Position numbers and translations under genes: made by a program
Part shown: positions 57,150 to 64,000 of the stretch, one piece after another
Position numbering within the stretch: the stretch's first letter is position 1
Layout: every line of letters begins with the position of its first letter
The notes under the pieces: generated by a model
Seen by the model: only the letters and a program-made list of their open reading frames with translations
Databases searched by the model: none
Told to the model about the DNA's origin: nothing
NCBI RefSeq assembly: GCF_003003075.1
Contig: NZ_PVTX01000001.1
Location: 248,001-312,000 of the forward strand
Direction of reading: 5' to 3'
Length of the DNA: 64,000 bases
From: Isoptericola halotolerans
Lineage (GTDB): Bacteria > Actinomycetota > Actinomycetes > Actinomycetales > Cellulomonadaceae

Positions 57150-60035
57150 GTGCTGCCGGTCCTGCTGCTCACCTTCCTGCTGGCGCTCGCCGCGCCGGCG
57201 TTGGTCGCCTGGTGGGGTCGGCGTGCGTTCTGGGTGCTGGCCCTGGGGCCCGCGTCGGCCGCCGCCTACGCGCTGGCCAGCACGGAGCGGGTCGCCGCCG
57301 GCGACCTCCCCGTCTCGAGCACCCCGTGGGTGCCGGGCCTCGACCTGTCGATCGACCTGCGGCTCGACACGCTCTCGTGGCTGCTGCTCCTCGTCGTCGG
57401 GGGCGTGGGCGCGCTGGTGCTCGTCTACTGCAGCGCCTACTTCTCCCGGGACGCGGAGGGCACCGGCCGGTTCGCCGCCGTCCTGACGGCCTTCGCCGGC
57501 GCGATGATCGGCGTCGTCACCGCCGACGACCTGCTGCTCCTGTTCGTCTTCTGGGAGCTCACCACCGTCTTCTCCTACCTGCTGATCGGTCACTACGCCG
57601 AGCGCAAGACCTCCCGGCGCGCGGCGATGCAGGCGATCGTCGTGACGACGGGCGGCGGCCTCGCGATGCTGGTGGGCCTCGTGGTCCTGGGTGTCTCGAC
57701 GGGCACGTGGCGCATCTCCGAGGTCGTGGCCGCCCCGCCCACCGGTGCCGCCGCCGTCGTCGCCACCGTGTGCCTGATCGCCGGCGCCGCGACCAAGGCC
57801 GCGCTCGTCCCGTTCCACTTCTGGCTCCCTGCGGCGATGGTGGCGCCGACGCCGGTGTCGGCCTACCTGCACGCCGCGGCCATGGTGAAGGCCGGCGTCT
57901 ACCTCGTGGCGCGGTTCGCCCCCGGGTTCGCCGAGCTGGCCGTGTGGCGGTGGCTGGTCCTGCTGCTGGGCGGCGGCACGCTCCTGCTCGGCGGCTACCG
58001 CGCGCTGCGCCAGCACGACCTCAAGCTCGTCCTGGCCTTCGGCACCGTGTCCCAGCTCGGCCTCATCGTGCTGCTGGTGGGCCTGGAGAGTCGCGCGCTC
58101 GCCCTGGCGGGGCTCGCGATGCTGGGCGCGCACGCGATGTTCAAGGGTGCGCTGTTCCTGGTGGCCGGCGCGGTGGACGTCGCCACGGGCACCCGTGACA
58201 TGCGCAAGCTCTCGGGCCTGTGGCGCACCATGCCGGTCGCCGCCGCGGCGGCCGCGCTGGCGACGGCGTCCATGGTCGGCCTGCCGCCGTTCGCCGGCTA
58301 CGTGGCGAAGGAGGCGGCGCTCGAGGGGCTCTGGCACGACGCGACCCACGGCGGGGGCGTGGTGGTGGTGGTCGCGCTGGTCGCCGTCGTCGTCGGCTCG
58401 GTCCTGACCGTGGCCTACAGCCTGCGGTTCCTCTGGGGCGCGTTCGGGACCAAACCGACGGCGGCCGACGGCGGAGCGGCCGAGCCGACGCCGGTCGGGC
58501 GGCGCTCCTGGTTGCTCGTCCTGCCGCCGCTGGTCCTCGGCCTGCTCGGGCTGGCGGCGGGCCTGACGCCGTCGACGGGCGAGCGGCTGCTCGGCCCGTA
58601 CGCCGCGTCCTACCCGGCGGGCGAGCCGGGCCACCTGGTGCTGTGGGCCGGCCTGACGCCGGCGCTGGGCCTGTCGGTGCTGGTGCTCGCGGGCGGGGCG
58701 GTCCTGTTCTGGCAGCGGCGTGCGGTCGAGCGGCTGCAGGGCCTCGCCTGGTCCCCGCGGGCTGCGGACCTGGTCTACCGCCGGTCGATGCGCCGGCTCG
58801 ACGACCTGGCAGCCGACGTCACGGGCGCCACCCAGCGCGGTTCCCTGCCCGTCTACCTGAGCATCATCCTGGTGGTGCTGGCGATGGCACCGGGGGCGGT
58901 GATCGCGTCGGGGCTGCTGGGCGGCAGCACCGTGGTCCCCGCGGCGGTGGCCTGGGACCGGCCGGCGCAGGCGGCCGTCGTGGCCGTGGTGGTGGCCGCC
59001 GCGGTGCTCGCCGCCCGTGCGCGGCGACGCCTCAAGGCGGTGGTGCTCGTGGGCGTCGCCGGGTACGGCAACGCCGGGCTGTTCCTCCTGCACGGCGCCC
59101 CCGACCTCGCCCTCACCCAGGTGCTCACGGAGACGGTGACGCTCGTCGTCCTCGTGCTGGTGCTGCGCCGGATGCCGACGTACTTCTCCGACCGGCCGCT
59201 GGCGGCCAGCCGGTGGCTCCGGCTCGTCCTGGCGGTCGTCACCGGCGCCGTGATGATGGCGCTGACGTTCGCGGCCCCGCTGGCCCGGGTCGCGATCCCG
59301 ATCAGCGTGGACTTCCCCGAGGAGGCCGTGGAGTTCGGCGGAGGCCACAACATCGTCAACGTCACGCTCGTCGACATCCGCTCGTGGGACACCGTCGGCG
59401 AGATCTCCGTGATCCTCGTCGCGGCGACCGGCGTCGCGTCGATGGTCTTCCTGCGGCAGCGCAGCGGTGAGCTGCTCCGGCTCTCCCGGGCCGACGCCGA
59501 CGGTCTCGGACCGGACGGCCACACCCGTGACGTGTGGATCGCCGCCGGGCGCACCGTGTCGCCCGCCCGCCGCTCCGTCATGTTCGAGGTGGTCACCCGG
59601 CTGATCTTCCACGCCATGATCGTCGTGGCGCTGTTCCTGCTCTTCAGCGGCCACAACGCGCCCGGCGGCGGGTTCGCGGCAGGGTTGATGGTGGGCATCG
59701 CGCTGACGGTGCGCTACCTGGCCGGCGGCGGGTACGAGCTGGGCGAGGCCCTCCCGGTGCAGCCGGGCGTGCTGCTCGGCTCCGGGCTGTTCCTGTCCGC
59801 CGGGGTGGGGCTGGCGGCCCTGCTGACCGGCAACGAGGTGCTGGAGAGCGTCATCATCGACCTCACCGTGCCCGTGCTGGGCAAGGTGCACCTGGTGACC
59901 TCGCTCTTCTTCGACGTCGGCGTGATGCTCGTGGTGGTCGGCCTCGTCCTCGACCTGCTGCGCACCCTCGGCGCCGAGATCGACCGGCAGAGCGAGCAGC
60001 GGTCACGTCCCCGCTCGACGGAGGGGGTCGCGTGA
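57150..60035 (+). CDS. mrpA: Mrp antiporter subunit A with fused MrpB domain
   Basis: The 961-residue polytopic protein is related to NADH dehydrogenase ND5. LLLFVFWELTTVFSYLLIG, the conserved Lys in TKAALVPFHFWLPAAM and FGTVSQLGLIVLLVG mark the proton-channel part (about 1-620). The C-terminal HNAPGGGFAAGLMVGIALTVRYLAGG (about 825-850) is the MrpB domain. The Mrp complex exchanges Na+ (or K+) for H+ across the membrane using the proton-motive force and supports pH and salt homeostasis. It starts at GTG 57150 and is the first gene of a six-gene operon with overlapping starts. Confidence 0.93.
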   Translation: MLPVLLLTFLLALAAPALVAWWGRRAFWVLALGPASAAAYALASTERVAAGDLPVSSTPWVPGLDLSIDLRLDTLSWLLLLVVGGVGALVLVYCSAYFSRDAEGTGRFAAVLTAFAGAMIGVVTADDLLLLFVFWELTTVFSYLLIGHYAERKTSRRAAMQAIVVTTGGGLAMLVGLVVLGVSTGTWRISEVVAAPPTGAAAVVATVCLIAGAATKAALVPFHFWLPAAMVAPTPVSAYLHAAAMVKAGVYLVARFAPGFAELAVWRWLVLLLGGGTLLLGGYRALRQHDLKLVLAFGTVSQLGLIVLLVGLESRALALAGLAMLGAHAMFKGALFLVAGAVDVATGTRDMRKLSGLWRTMPVAAAAAALATASMVGLPPFAGYVAKEAALEGLWHDATHGGGVVVVVALVAVVVGSVLTVAYSLRFLWGAFGTKPTAADGGAAEPTPVGRRSWLLVLPPLVLGLLGLAAGLTPSTGERLLGPYAASYPAGEPGHLVLWAGLTPALGLSVLVLAGGAVLFWQRRAVERLQGLAWSPRAADLVYRRSMRRLDDLAADVTGATQRGSLPVYLSIILVVLAMAPGAVIASGLLGGSTVVPAAVAWDRPAQAAVVAVVVAAAVLAARARRRLKAVVLVGVAGYGNAGLFLLHGAPDLALTQVLTETVTLVVLVLVLRRMPTYFSDRPLAASRWLRLVLAVVTGAVMMALTFAAPLARVAIPISVDFPEEAVEFGGGHNIVNVTLVDIRSWDTVGEISVILVAATGVASMVFLRQRSGELLRLSRADADGLGPDGHTRDVWIAAGRTVSPARRSVMFEVVTRLIFHAMIVVALFLLFSGHNAPGGGFAAGLMVGIALTVRYLAGGGYELGEALPVQPGVLLGSGLFLSAGVGLAALLTGNEVLESVIIDLTVPVLGKVHLVTSLFFDVGVMLVVVGLVLDLLRTLGAEIDRQSEQRSRPRSTEGVA

Positions 60036-60577
60036 TCGTCCTGGAGAACACCCCGTCGGCCGTGCTGCTCCTCGCCGTGGGCGTGCTGTGCGGCGCCGGC
60101 GTCTACCTGCTGCTGGACCGCCCGCTCACCCGGGTGCTGCTCGGCATCGTCCTGCTGAGCAACGGCGCCAACCTGATGCTCCTCGTCGCGGGAGGCCGCG
60201 CGGGGGCGTCGCCGGTGGTGGGCAACGCCCCGGCGGACGTGCGGATGAGCGACCCGCTCGCGCAGGCCATGATCCTCACGGCGATCGTCATCACGCTCGC
60301 GCTGACGTCGTTCGTGCTCGCGCTGGCGTACCGGTCCTGGCAGCTCCACGGCCACGACGAGGTCGCGGACGACGAGGAGGACCGGCGCGTGGCCCGGCAG
60401 GCCGCCGACAACGCGCCCGCGTACGAGGACTCCGACGCGGCCGAGACGGGCGAGACGCTGGACGAGGAGGCGGCCACCGTCTACGACCAGGTGGTCGAGC
60501 GCGCGGAACGGCTGCGCGCGCAGCGCGAGCGTGACGAGCGTGACCAGCACGGCCCGCAGGGTGGTGGTGCGCGATGA
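60032..60577 (+). CDS. mrpC: Mrp antiporter subunit C
   Basis: The 181-residue protein has the three-helix NuoK-like core of MrpC (about 1-105: GVYLLLDRPLTRVLLGIVLLSNGANLMLL, then DPLAQAMILTAIVITLALTSFVLALAYR). The Glu/Asp-rich cytosolic tail of about 70 residues is much longer than in Bacillus MrpC. The GTG start overlaps the mrpA stop (GTGA). Its role is as a proton-path subunit of the Mrp complex. Confidence 0.93.
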   Translation: MIVLENTPSAVLLLAVGVLCGAGVYLLLDRPLTRVLLGIVLLSNGANLMLLVAGGRAGASPVVGNAPADVRMSDPLAQAMILTAIVITLALTSFVLALAYRSWQLHGHDEVADDEEDRRVARQAADNAPAYEDSDAAETGETLDEEAATVYDQVVERAERLRAQRERDERDQHGPQGGGAR

Positions 60578-62178
60578 TCGACACCGCTGCGCTGTGGTCC
60601 GTGCAGACCCTCGTGCCGCTGCCCGTGCTCCTGCCGCTCTTCGCGGCCGGTCTCACGCTCGCCCTGCACCGGTACGCGAACGTCCAGCGGGTCATCAGCG
60701 TCACGGCGCTGTCGGTGACGACGGCGTCGTCGGCCGGGCTCATGGCGGCCGCGGACAACGGCCCGGTGGTGGTGGACGTCGGCGGCTGGGCGGCGCCCGT
60801 CGGCATCGCCCTGGTCGCCGACCGGCTCTCCGCCCTCATGCTCACCGTGAGCGGCGTCATGCTGCTGTGCGTGCTCCTCTACTCCCTCGGGCAGGGCATC
60901 CCCGAGGGGGAGGACCCCCGCGAGGGTGGCCGCTTCGGCGGGACGATCCCGGTGGCGATCTTCCACCCGACGTACCTGGTGCTGGCCGCGGGGGTCGCCA
61001 ACGCGTTCCTCACGGGCGACCTGTTCAACCTCTACGTCGGTTTCGAGATCCTGCTCGCGGCGTCGGCGGTGCTGCTGACGCTCGGTGGGACGGCGGAACG
61101 GGTGCGGGCCGGGTCCGTGTACATCGTCGTGACCTTGATGTCCTCGCTGCTGTTCCTCACGGCGATCGCCCTGATCTACGCCGCGACGGGCACCGTCAAC
61201 ATGGCGCAGCTCGCCGAGCGCCTGCCGGACATCGACCCCACCGTGCGCCTCGCGCTGCAGGCCCTGCTGCTCCTGGCGTTCGCCATCAAGGCGGCGATCT
61301 TCCCGCTGGCCGCCTGGCTGCCCGACTCGTACCCGACCGCCCCCGCCCCGGTGACGGCGGTCTTCGCGGGCCTGCTGACCAAGGTGGGCGTCTACTCGAT
61401 CCTACGGACCCAGACGCTGCTGTTCCCCGACGACGACGCCGTGGACCGCGTGCTGATGGCTCTCGCGCTGGCCACGATGCTGGTGGGCATCCTGGGCGCC
61501 GTCGCCCAGAACGACGTCAAGCGGCTGCTGTCGTTCACGCTGGTGAGCCACATCGGCTACATGATCTTCGGTGTCGCGCTCGCCTCCGAGGCGGGCACCG
61601 CCGCCGCCATCTTCTACGTGGTGCACCACATCTCCGTCCAGACGGCGTTGTTCCTCGTGGTGGGGCTCGTGGAGTGGCGGGGCGGGTCGACGTCGCTGGA
61701 CCGGCTGGGCGGTCTGGCCCGCCTGGCACCGGTCCTGGCCGTGCTGTTCTTCGTCCCGGCGATGAACCTCGCGGGCATCCCGCCGTTCTCGGGGTTCCTG
61801 GGCAAGGTGGGGCTGATCACCGAGGGCGTCCGGGACGGGTCGGGCCTCGCGTGGGCGCTGGTCGTGGGATCGGTGGTCACGTCGCTGCTCACCCTCTACG
61901 CCGTCGTGAAGGCGTGGAACAAGGCGTTCTGGCAGGAGGCGCCGTCGGGCGTCGCGCGGGACTTGGCCCTGCCGCGCAGCCTGGTGCTGCCGGCGGGCGC
62001 CCTCGTCGCCTTCGGCCTGGCGCTCACCGTGGTCGCCGGGCCGCTGTACGGCTATGCGGAGCGGGCCGCCCGCACCTCGATGGACGGGTTCACCTACGTC
62101 AACGCCGTGTACCCCGGCGGGTCGGAGCGCGGCACGGGCGAGTCGGTGGAGGTCTCCGAGGACGAGGGGCAGCCATGA
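60574..62178 (+). CDS. mrpD: Mrp antiporter subunit D
   Basis: The 534-residue ND4/ND2-like membrane protein has FNLYVGFEILLAASAVLLTLGG with the conserved membrane Glu, AFAIKAAIFPLAAWLPDSYPTAP with the key Lys, and AQNDVKRLLSFTLVSHIGYM. With MrpA it forms the ion-conducting part of the antiporter. ATG 60574 overlaps the mrpC stop. The C-terminal tail is acidic. It is in the usual operon order. Confidence 0.95.
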   Translation: MIDTAALWSVQTLVPLPVLLPLFAAGLTLALHRYANVQRVISVTALSVTTASSAGLMAAADNGPVVVDVGGWAAPVGIALVADRLSALMLTVSGVMLLCVLLYSLGQGIPEGEDPREGGRFGGTIPVAIFHPTYLVLAAGVANAFLTGDLFNLYVGFEILLAASAVLLTLGGTAERVRAGSVYIVVTLMSSLLFLTAIALIYAATGTVNMAQLAERLPDIDPTVRLALQALLLLAFAIKAAIFPLAAWLPDSYPTAPAPVTAVFAGLLTKVGVYSILRTQTLLFPDDDAVDRVLMALALATMLVGILGAVAQNDVKRLLSFTLVSHIGYMIFGVALASEAGTAAAIFYVVHHISVQTALFLVVGLVEWRGGSTSLDRLGGLARLAPVLAVLFFVPAMNLAGIPPFSGFLGKVGLITEGVRDGSGLAWALVVGSVVTSLLTLYAVVKAWNKAFWQEAPSGVARDLALPRSLVLPAGALVAFGLALTVVAGPLYGYAERAARTSMDGFTYVNAVYPGGSERGTGESVEVSEDEGQP

Positions 62179-62777
62179 CCGAGCAACCGCGCCGTCGTGC
62201 CGGCGCCCTGCGCCGTGTGGTGGGCCGCCCGGTGGCCCAGTGGCCCGCCGTGGTGCTGCTCGCGGCCGTCTGGGTGCTGCTGTGGGGCGACCTGTCCTGG
62301 GCCAACGTGATCGCGGGCGCGCTCCTCGCCGTCGTGGTGGTGGTGGCCTTCCCGCTCCCGCCGATCAAGGCCGACGCCGCGTTCCGGTTCCTGCCGTTCT
62401 GCCGGCTCGCGTGGCGGTTCGTCGCGGACCTGGTGGTCGCCTCGCTCCAGGTGGCCTGGACCGCCCTGCGGCCCGGCCCGCCGCCGCAGGGGGCGATCGT
62501 GCGGGTGCAGCTGCGCAACCCGGACGACGTCTTCCTGACCCTCACCTCGGTGCTGGCCACCCTGGTCCCGGGGACGCTCGCGGTGGAGACCAGCCGTCGG
62601 ACCGGTCGCGTGTTCGTGCACGTGCTCGACATCGAGGGGTTCGGCGGGGCCGACGGGGTGCGCCGCAGCACCGAGGAGCTCGAGGAGCGCGTGCTGCGGG
62701 CCCTCGCCGGTGACGCCGTCCTCGAGCGGTGCGGCCTGGCGGGGCCGACGGAGCACCACGAGGAGGTGCAGACCTGA
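62175..62777 (+). CDS. mrpE: Mrp antiporter subunit E
   Basis: The 200-residue protein has two N-terminal membrane helices (about 22-60), then the MrpE-type soluble part: PLPPIKADAAFRFLPFCRLAWRFVADLVVASLQVAWTAL followed by LTSVLATLVPGTLAVE and VHVLDIEG. MrpE is needed for assembly and activity of the complex. ATG 62175 overlaps the mrpD stop (ATGA). Confidence 0.92.
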   Translation: MTEQPRRRAGALRRVVGRPVAQWPAVVLLAAVWVLLWGDLSWANVIAGALLAVVVVVAFPLPPIKADAAFRFLPFCRLAWRFVADLVVASLQVAWTALRPGPPPQGAIVRVQLRNPDDVFLTLTSVLATLVPGTLAVETSRRTGRVFVHVLDIEGFGGADGVRRSTEELEERVLRALAGDAVLERCGLAGPTEHHEEVQT

Positions 62778-63109
62778 TGGTCGTGGTGGTCGTGATCGCG
62801 GCGGTGCTGGTGGCGGCCGCCGCCCTGATGGCGCTGGTACGCGTGGAGCGCGGCCCCTCGATGCTCGACCGCGCGCTCGGCCTGGACCTGCTGACGGCGA
62901 GCCTCGTGTGCGCGATCGCCATCGAGGCCGTGTGGTCGCGACGCACCGAGACGGTGCCGATCCTCCTGGCGCTCTCGCTGGTGGGGTTCGTGGGCTCGGT
63001 GGTCATCTCGCGGTTCGGCGTCCGCCAGTCCGGGTCCCGGCCGGACGGGGCGGCGGAGTCGGGCGCACCAGCGGAAGCCGGGTCCACGGACGAGGAGGAG
63101 CCCGTATGA
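62777..63109 (+). CDS. mrpF: Mrp antiporter subunit F
   Basis: The 110-residue protein has three membrane helices (about 1-85), with ALVRVERGPSMLDRALGLDLLTA, the MrpF hallmark, and an acidic tail. ATG 62777 shares one base with the mrpE stop (TGATG). It is a small accessory subunit of the Mrp Na+/H+ antiporter. Confidence 0.92.
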   Translation: MVVVVVIAAVLVAAAALMALVRVERGPSMLDRALGLDLLTASLVCAIAIEAVWSRRTETVPILLALSLVGFVGSVVISRFGVRQSGSRPDGAAESGAPAEAGSTDEEEPV

Positions 63110-63627
63110 CGGAGGTCGACGCGGGCACCTGGACGACGGTCGCTGACGTCGTCGCCGCGATCTGCCTGCTGGCCGGCGCCTTCCTGACCTTCGCGGCCGG
63201 CGTCGGGGTGCTGCGGTTCCCCTCGCTGCTCGACCGGATGCACGTGGTGACCAAGCCGCAGGTGCTCGGCCTGCTCCTGCTGCTCCTCGCCCTCGCGCTG
63301 CGGGTGCGCAGCTGGTCGGCGGTGTCGATGCTGGTCCTGGTGGCCGTGTTCCAGCTCGCGACGGCGCCCGTGGCGGCGCACCTGGTCAGCCGCGCCGGGT
63401 TCCGCACCGGCAAGGTGGACGAGGCCGTGCTGCGGCCGAACGAGATGGCGGGACCGCTCGACGCCCCCGACGACGAGGACGCCGACGGTGCCGACGACGG
63501 TGCCGACGACGGTGCCGACGGTGCCGGGCCGGTCGACGCCGACTCCGCTGAGCCGGACCATCCCGGGCCCGGTGGTCCGGGACGCACCTTGGACGACGAT
63601 CCCGCCGGCCGGCCCCGGGACCACTGA
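63106..63627 (+). CDS. mrpG: Mrp antiporter subunit G with acidic repeat tail
   Basis: The 173-residue protein has the MrpG core of three helices (about 10-100), with GAFLTFAAGVGVLRFPSLLDRMHVVTKPQVLGL as family signature. The C-terminal 60 residues are a low-complexity acidic tail containing DDGAD repeats from a short DNA tandem repeat (about 63480-63525). ATG 63106 overlaps the mrpF stop. It is the last gene of the operon. Confidence 0.92.
   Translation: MTEVDAGTWTTVADVVAAICLLAGAFLTFAAGVGVLRFPSLLDRMHVVTKPQVLGLLLLLLALALRVRSWSAVSMLVLVAVFQLATAPVAAHLVSRAGFRTGKVDEAVLRPNEMAGPLDAPDDEDADGADDGADDGADGAGPVDADSAEPDHPGPGGPGRTLDDDPAGRPRDH
63480..63525 (+). repeat. 12-bp tandem repeat in the mrpG tail
   Basis: Units of GACGGTGCCGAC recur about four times, encoding DGAD repeats. 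This is an in-frame, length-variable low-complexity segment. Confidence 0.65.
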
Positions 63628-63743
63628 ACCGGCAGGACCTTCGCCTCTGGCCTCCCACCGGCGCGGCTCCGCACGGTGGTGGTGGGGTGCGGCGGACGCC
63701 GCGGCCCCGCGTGCGTCCGCCGAGGCCGCAGAGGTGGTTGCTG

Positions 63744-64000
63744 ATGAGGACGAGGGACGAACGAGGTCGACGCCTCGCAGTCCGCCGCTATCCGTGGGTC
63801 ACCGCCACGGTGGCGACGGGGGGCGTCGGCGGCCTGCTCGAAGCGTTCGGTCCGGCCGGGTCGGCGCAGATCGCCGTCTCGGCCTTCGCGCTCGTCCTCG
63901 TCGTGGTCCGGGGGCGCCGCATGGTCATGGACCTGCGTGCCGGTACCTACGGCGTCGACATGCTGGCCGTGCTGTCGGTGGCCGCCACGGTGCTGGTCGG
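63744..64000 (+). CDS. Heavy-metal P-type ATPase, N-terminal part only
   Basis: About 85 residues are visible from ATG 63744, behind AGAGGTGG. They begin with a basic segment, then YPWVTATVATGGVGGLLEAFG and IAVSAFALVLVVVRGRRMVMDLRAGTYGVDMLAVLSVAATVLVG. This matches the first membrane helices and the conserved GxxGxDxLAxxxxxAt region of P1B-type (CadA/ZntA-like) ATPases. No N-terminal heavy-metal-associated domain precedes it. The metal cannot be told because the CPC or other motif lies beyond the window. It is the first gene after the Mrp operon, with a 116-bp gap. Confidence 0.75.
   Translation, partial: MRTRDERGRRLAVRRYPWVTATVATGGVGGLLEAFGPAGSAQIAVSAFALVLVVVRGRRMVMDLRAGTYGVDMLAVLSVAATVLV

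Noticed and set aside
57090-59891. 933-codon minus-strand frame over mrpA
   Set aside because: It is low-complexity His/Gln/Arg-rich sequence mirroring mrpA, and no start signal or family motif is seen.

Overview
The window is high-GC DNA from an actinobacterium, most likely a Micrococcales member of the Cellulomonadaceae/Promicromonosporaceae type. The evidence is the strong G/C bias at third codon positions, frequent GTG starts, several apparently leaderless promoters (a -10 hexamer 6-7 nt before the start codon), and typical gene sets: MMPL-YhgE, DrrAB-like ABC exporter, SorC-type polyol regulon, CopD-CtaG fusion and a seven-part Mrp antiporter. The genus is inference; no rRNA or other phylogenetic marker is present.

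Layout. 1-5 kb: the end of a YetA-like rhamnogalacturonan lyase, an internally deleted DUF4143 ATPase remnant, a CopD-CtaG fusion and an FAD oxidoreductase. 5.3-7.4 kb: an S9 peptidase. 7.5-14.5 kb: a polyol module (mannitol-type dehydrogenase, frameshifted protein-kinase-like gene, SorC/DeoR regulator, binding protein and two permeases). The dehydrogenase and transporter promoters share the 8-mer CTCATCTG. 14.5-20.6 kb: TetR, MMPL transporter and YhgE/Pip protein, with three 17-bp-spaced operator repeats. The MMPL protein has a C-terminal domain resembling a decayed ABC ATPase. 20.6-25.3 kb: a cytosolic trypsin-like protein and PTS parts (GntR regulator, IIA-Glc, enzyme I, HPr). 25.3-28 kb: TetR plus an ABC-2 exporter. 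28-43 kb: ordinary accessory metabolism (aldo/keto reductase, K+ channel, double GNAT, ChaB-like, NHL-thioredoxin, PfkB kinase, SDR, APH-like kinase, NarL-type two-component system, GAP protein, HAD, sugar isomerase, TetR, DinB).

43.9-51.6 kb: an uncharacterised protein whose paralogue lies at 55.9 kb, a 755-bp gene-free stretch with clustered DnaA-box-like sites, pirin, a secreted metzincin, an ECF sigma factor with a CU044_5270-type partner, and small membrane proteins. 51.7-55.1 kb: a 3.4-kb integrated element in tRNA-Gly(CCC), bounded by perfect 46-bp repeats. It carries one stand-alone OLD-family ATPase/TOPRIM nuclease of clearly lower GC and a tyrosine integrase lacking its C-terminal catalytic part. 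This is the best candidate for an unusual system here: a minimal, probably stranded defence element. 55.2 kb onward: dcd, the second paralogue, the Mrp operon (A/B fusion, C, D, E, F, G) and the start of a metal P-type ATPase.

Throughout, long palindromic hairpins occur between genes (7.45 and 28.1 kb), and one lies in frame inside the histidine kinase gene (38.9 kb).
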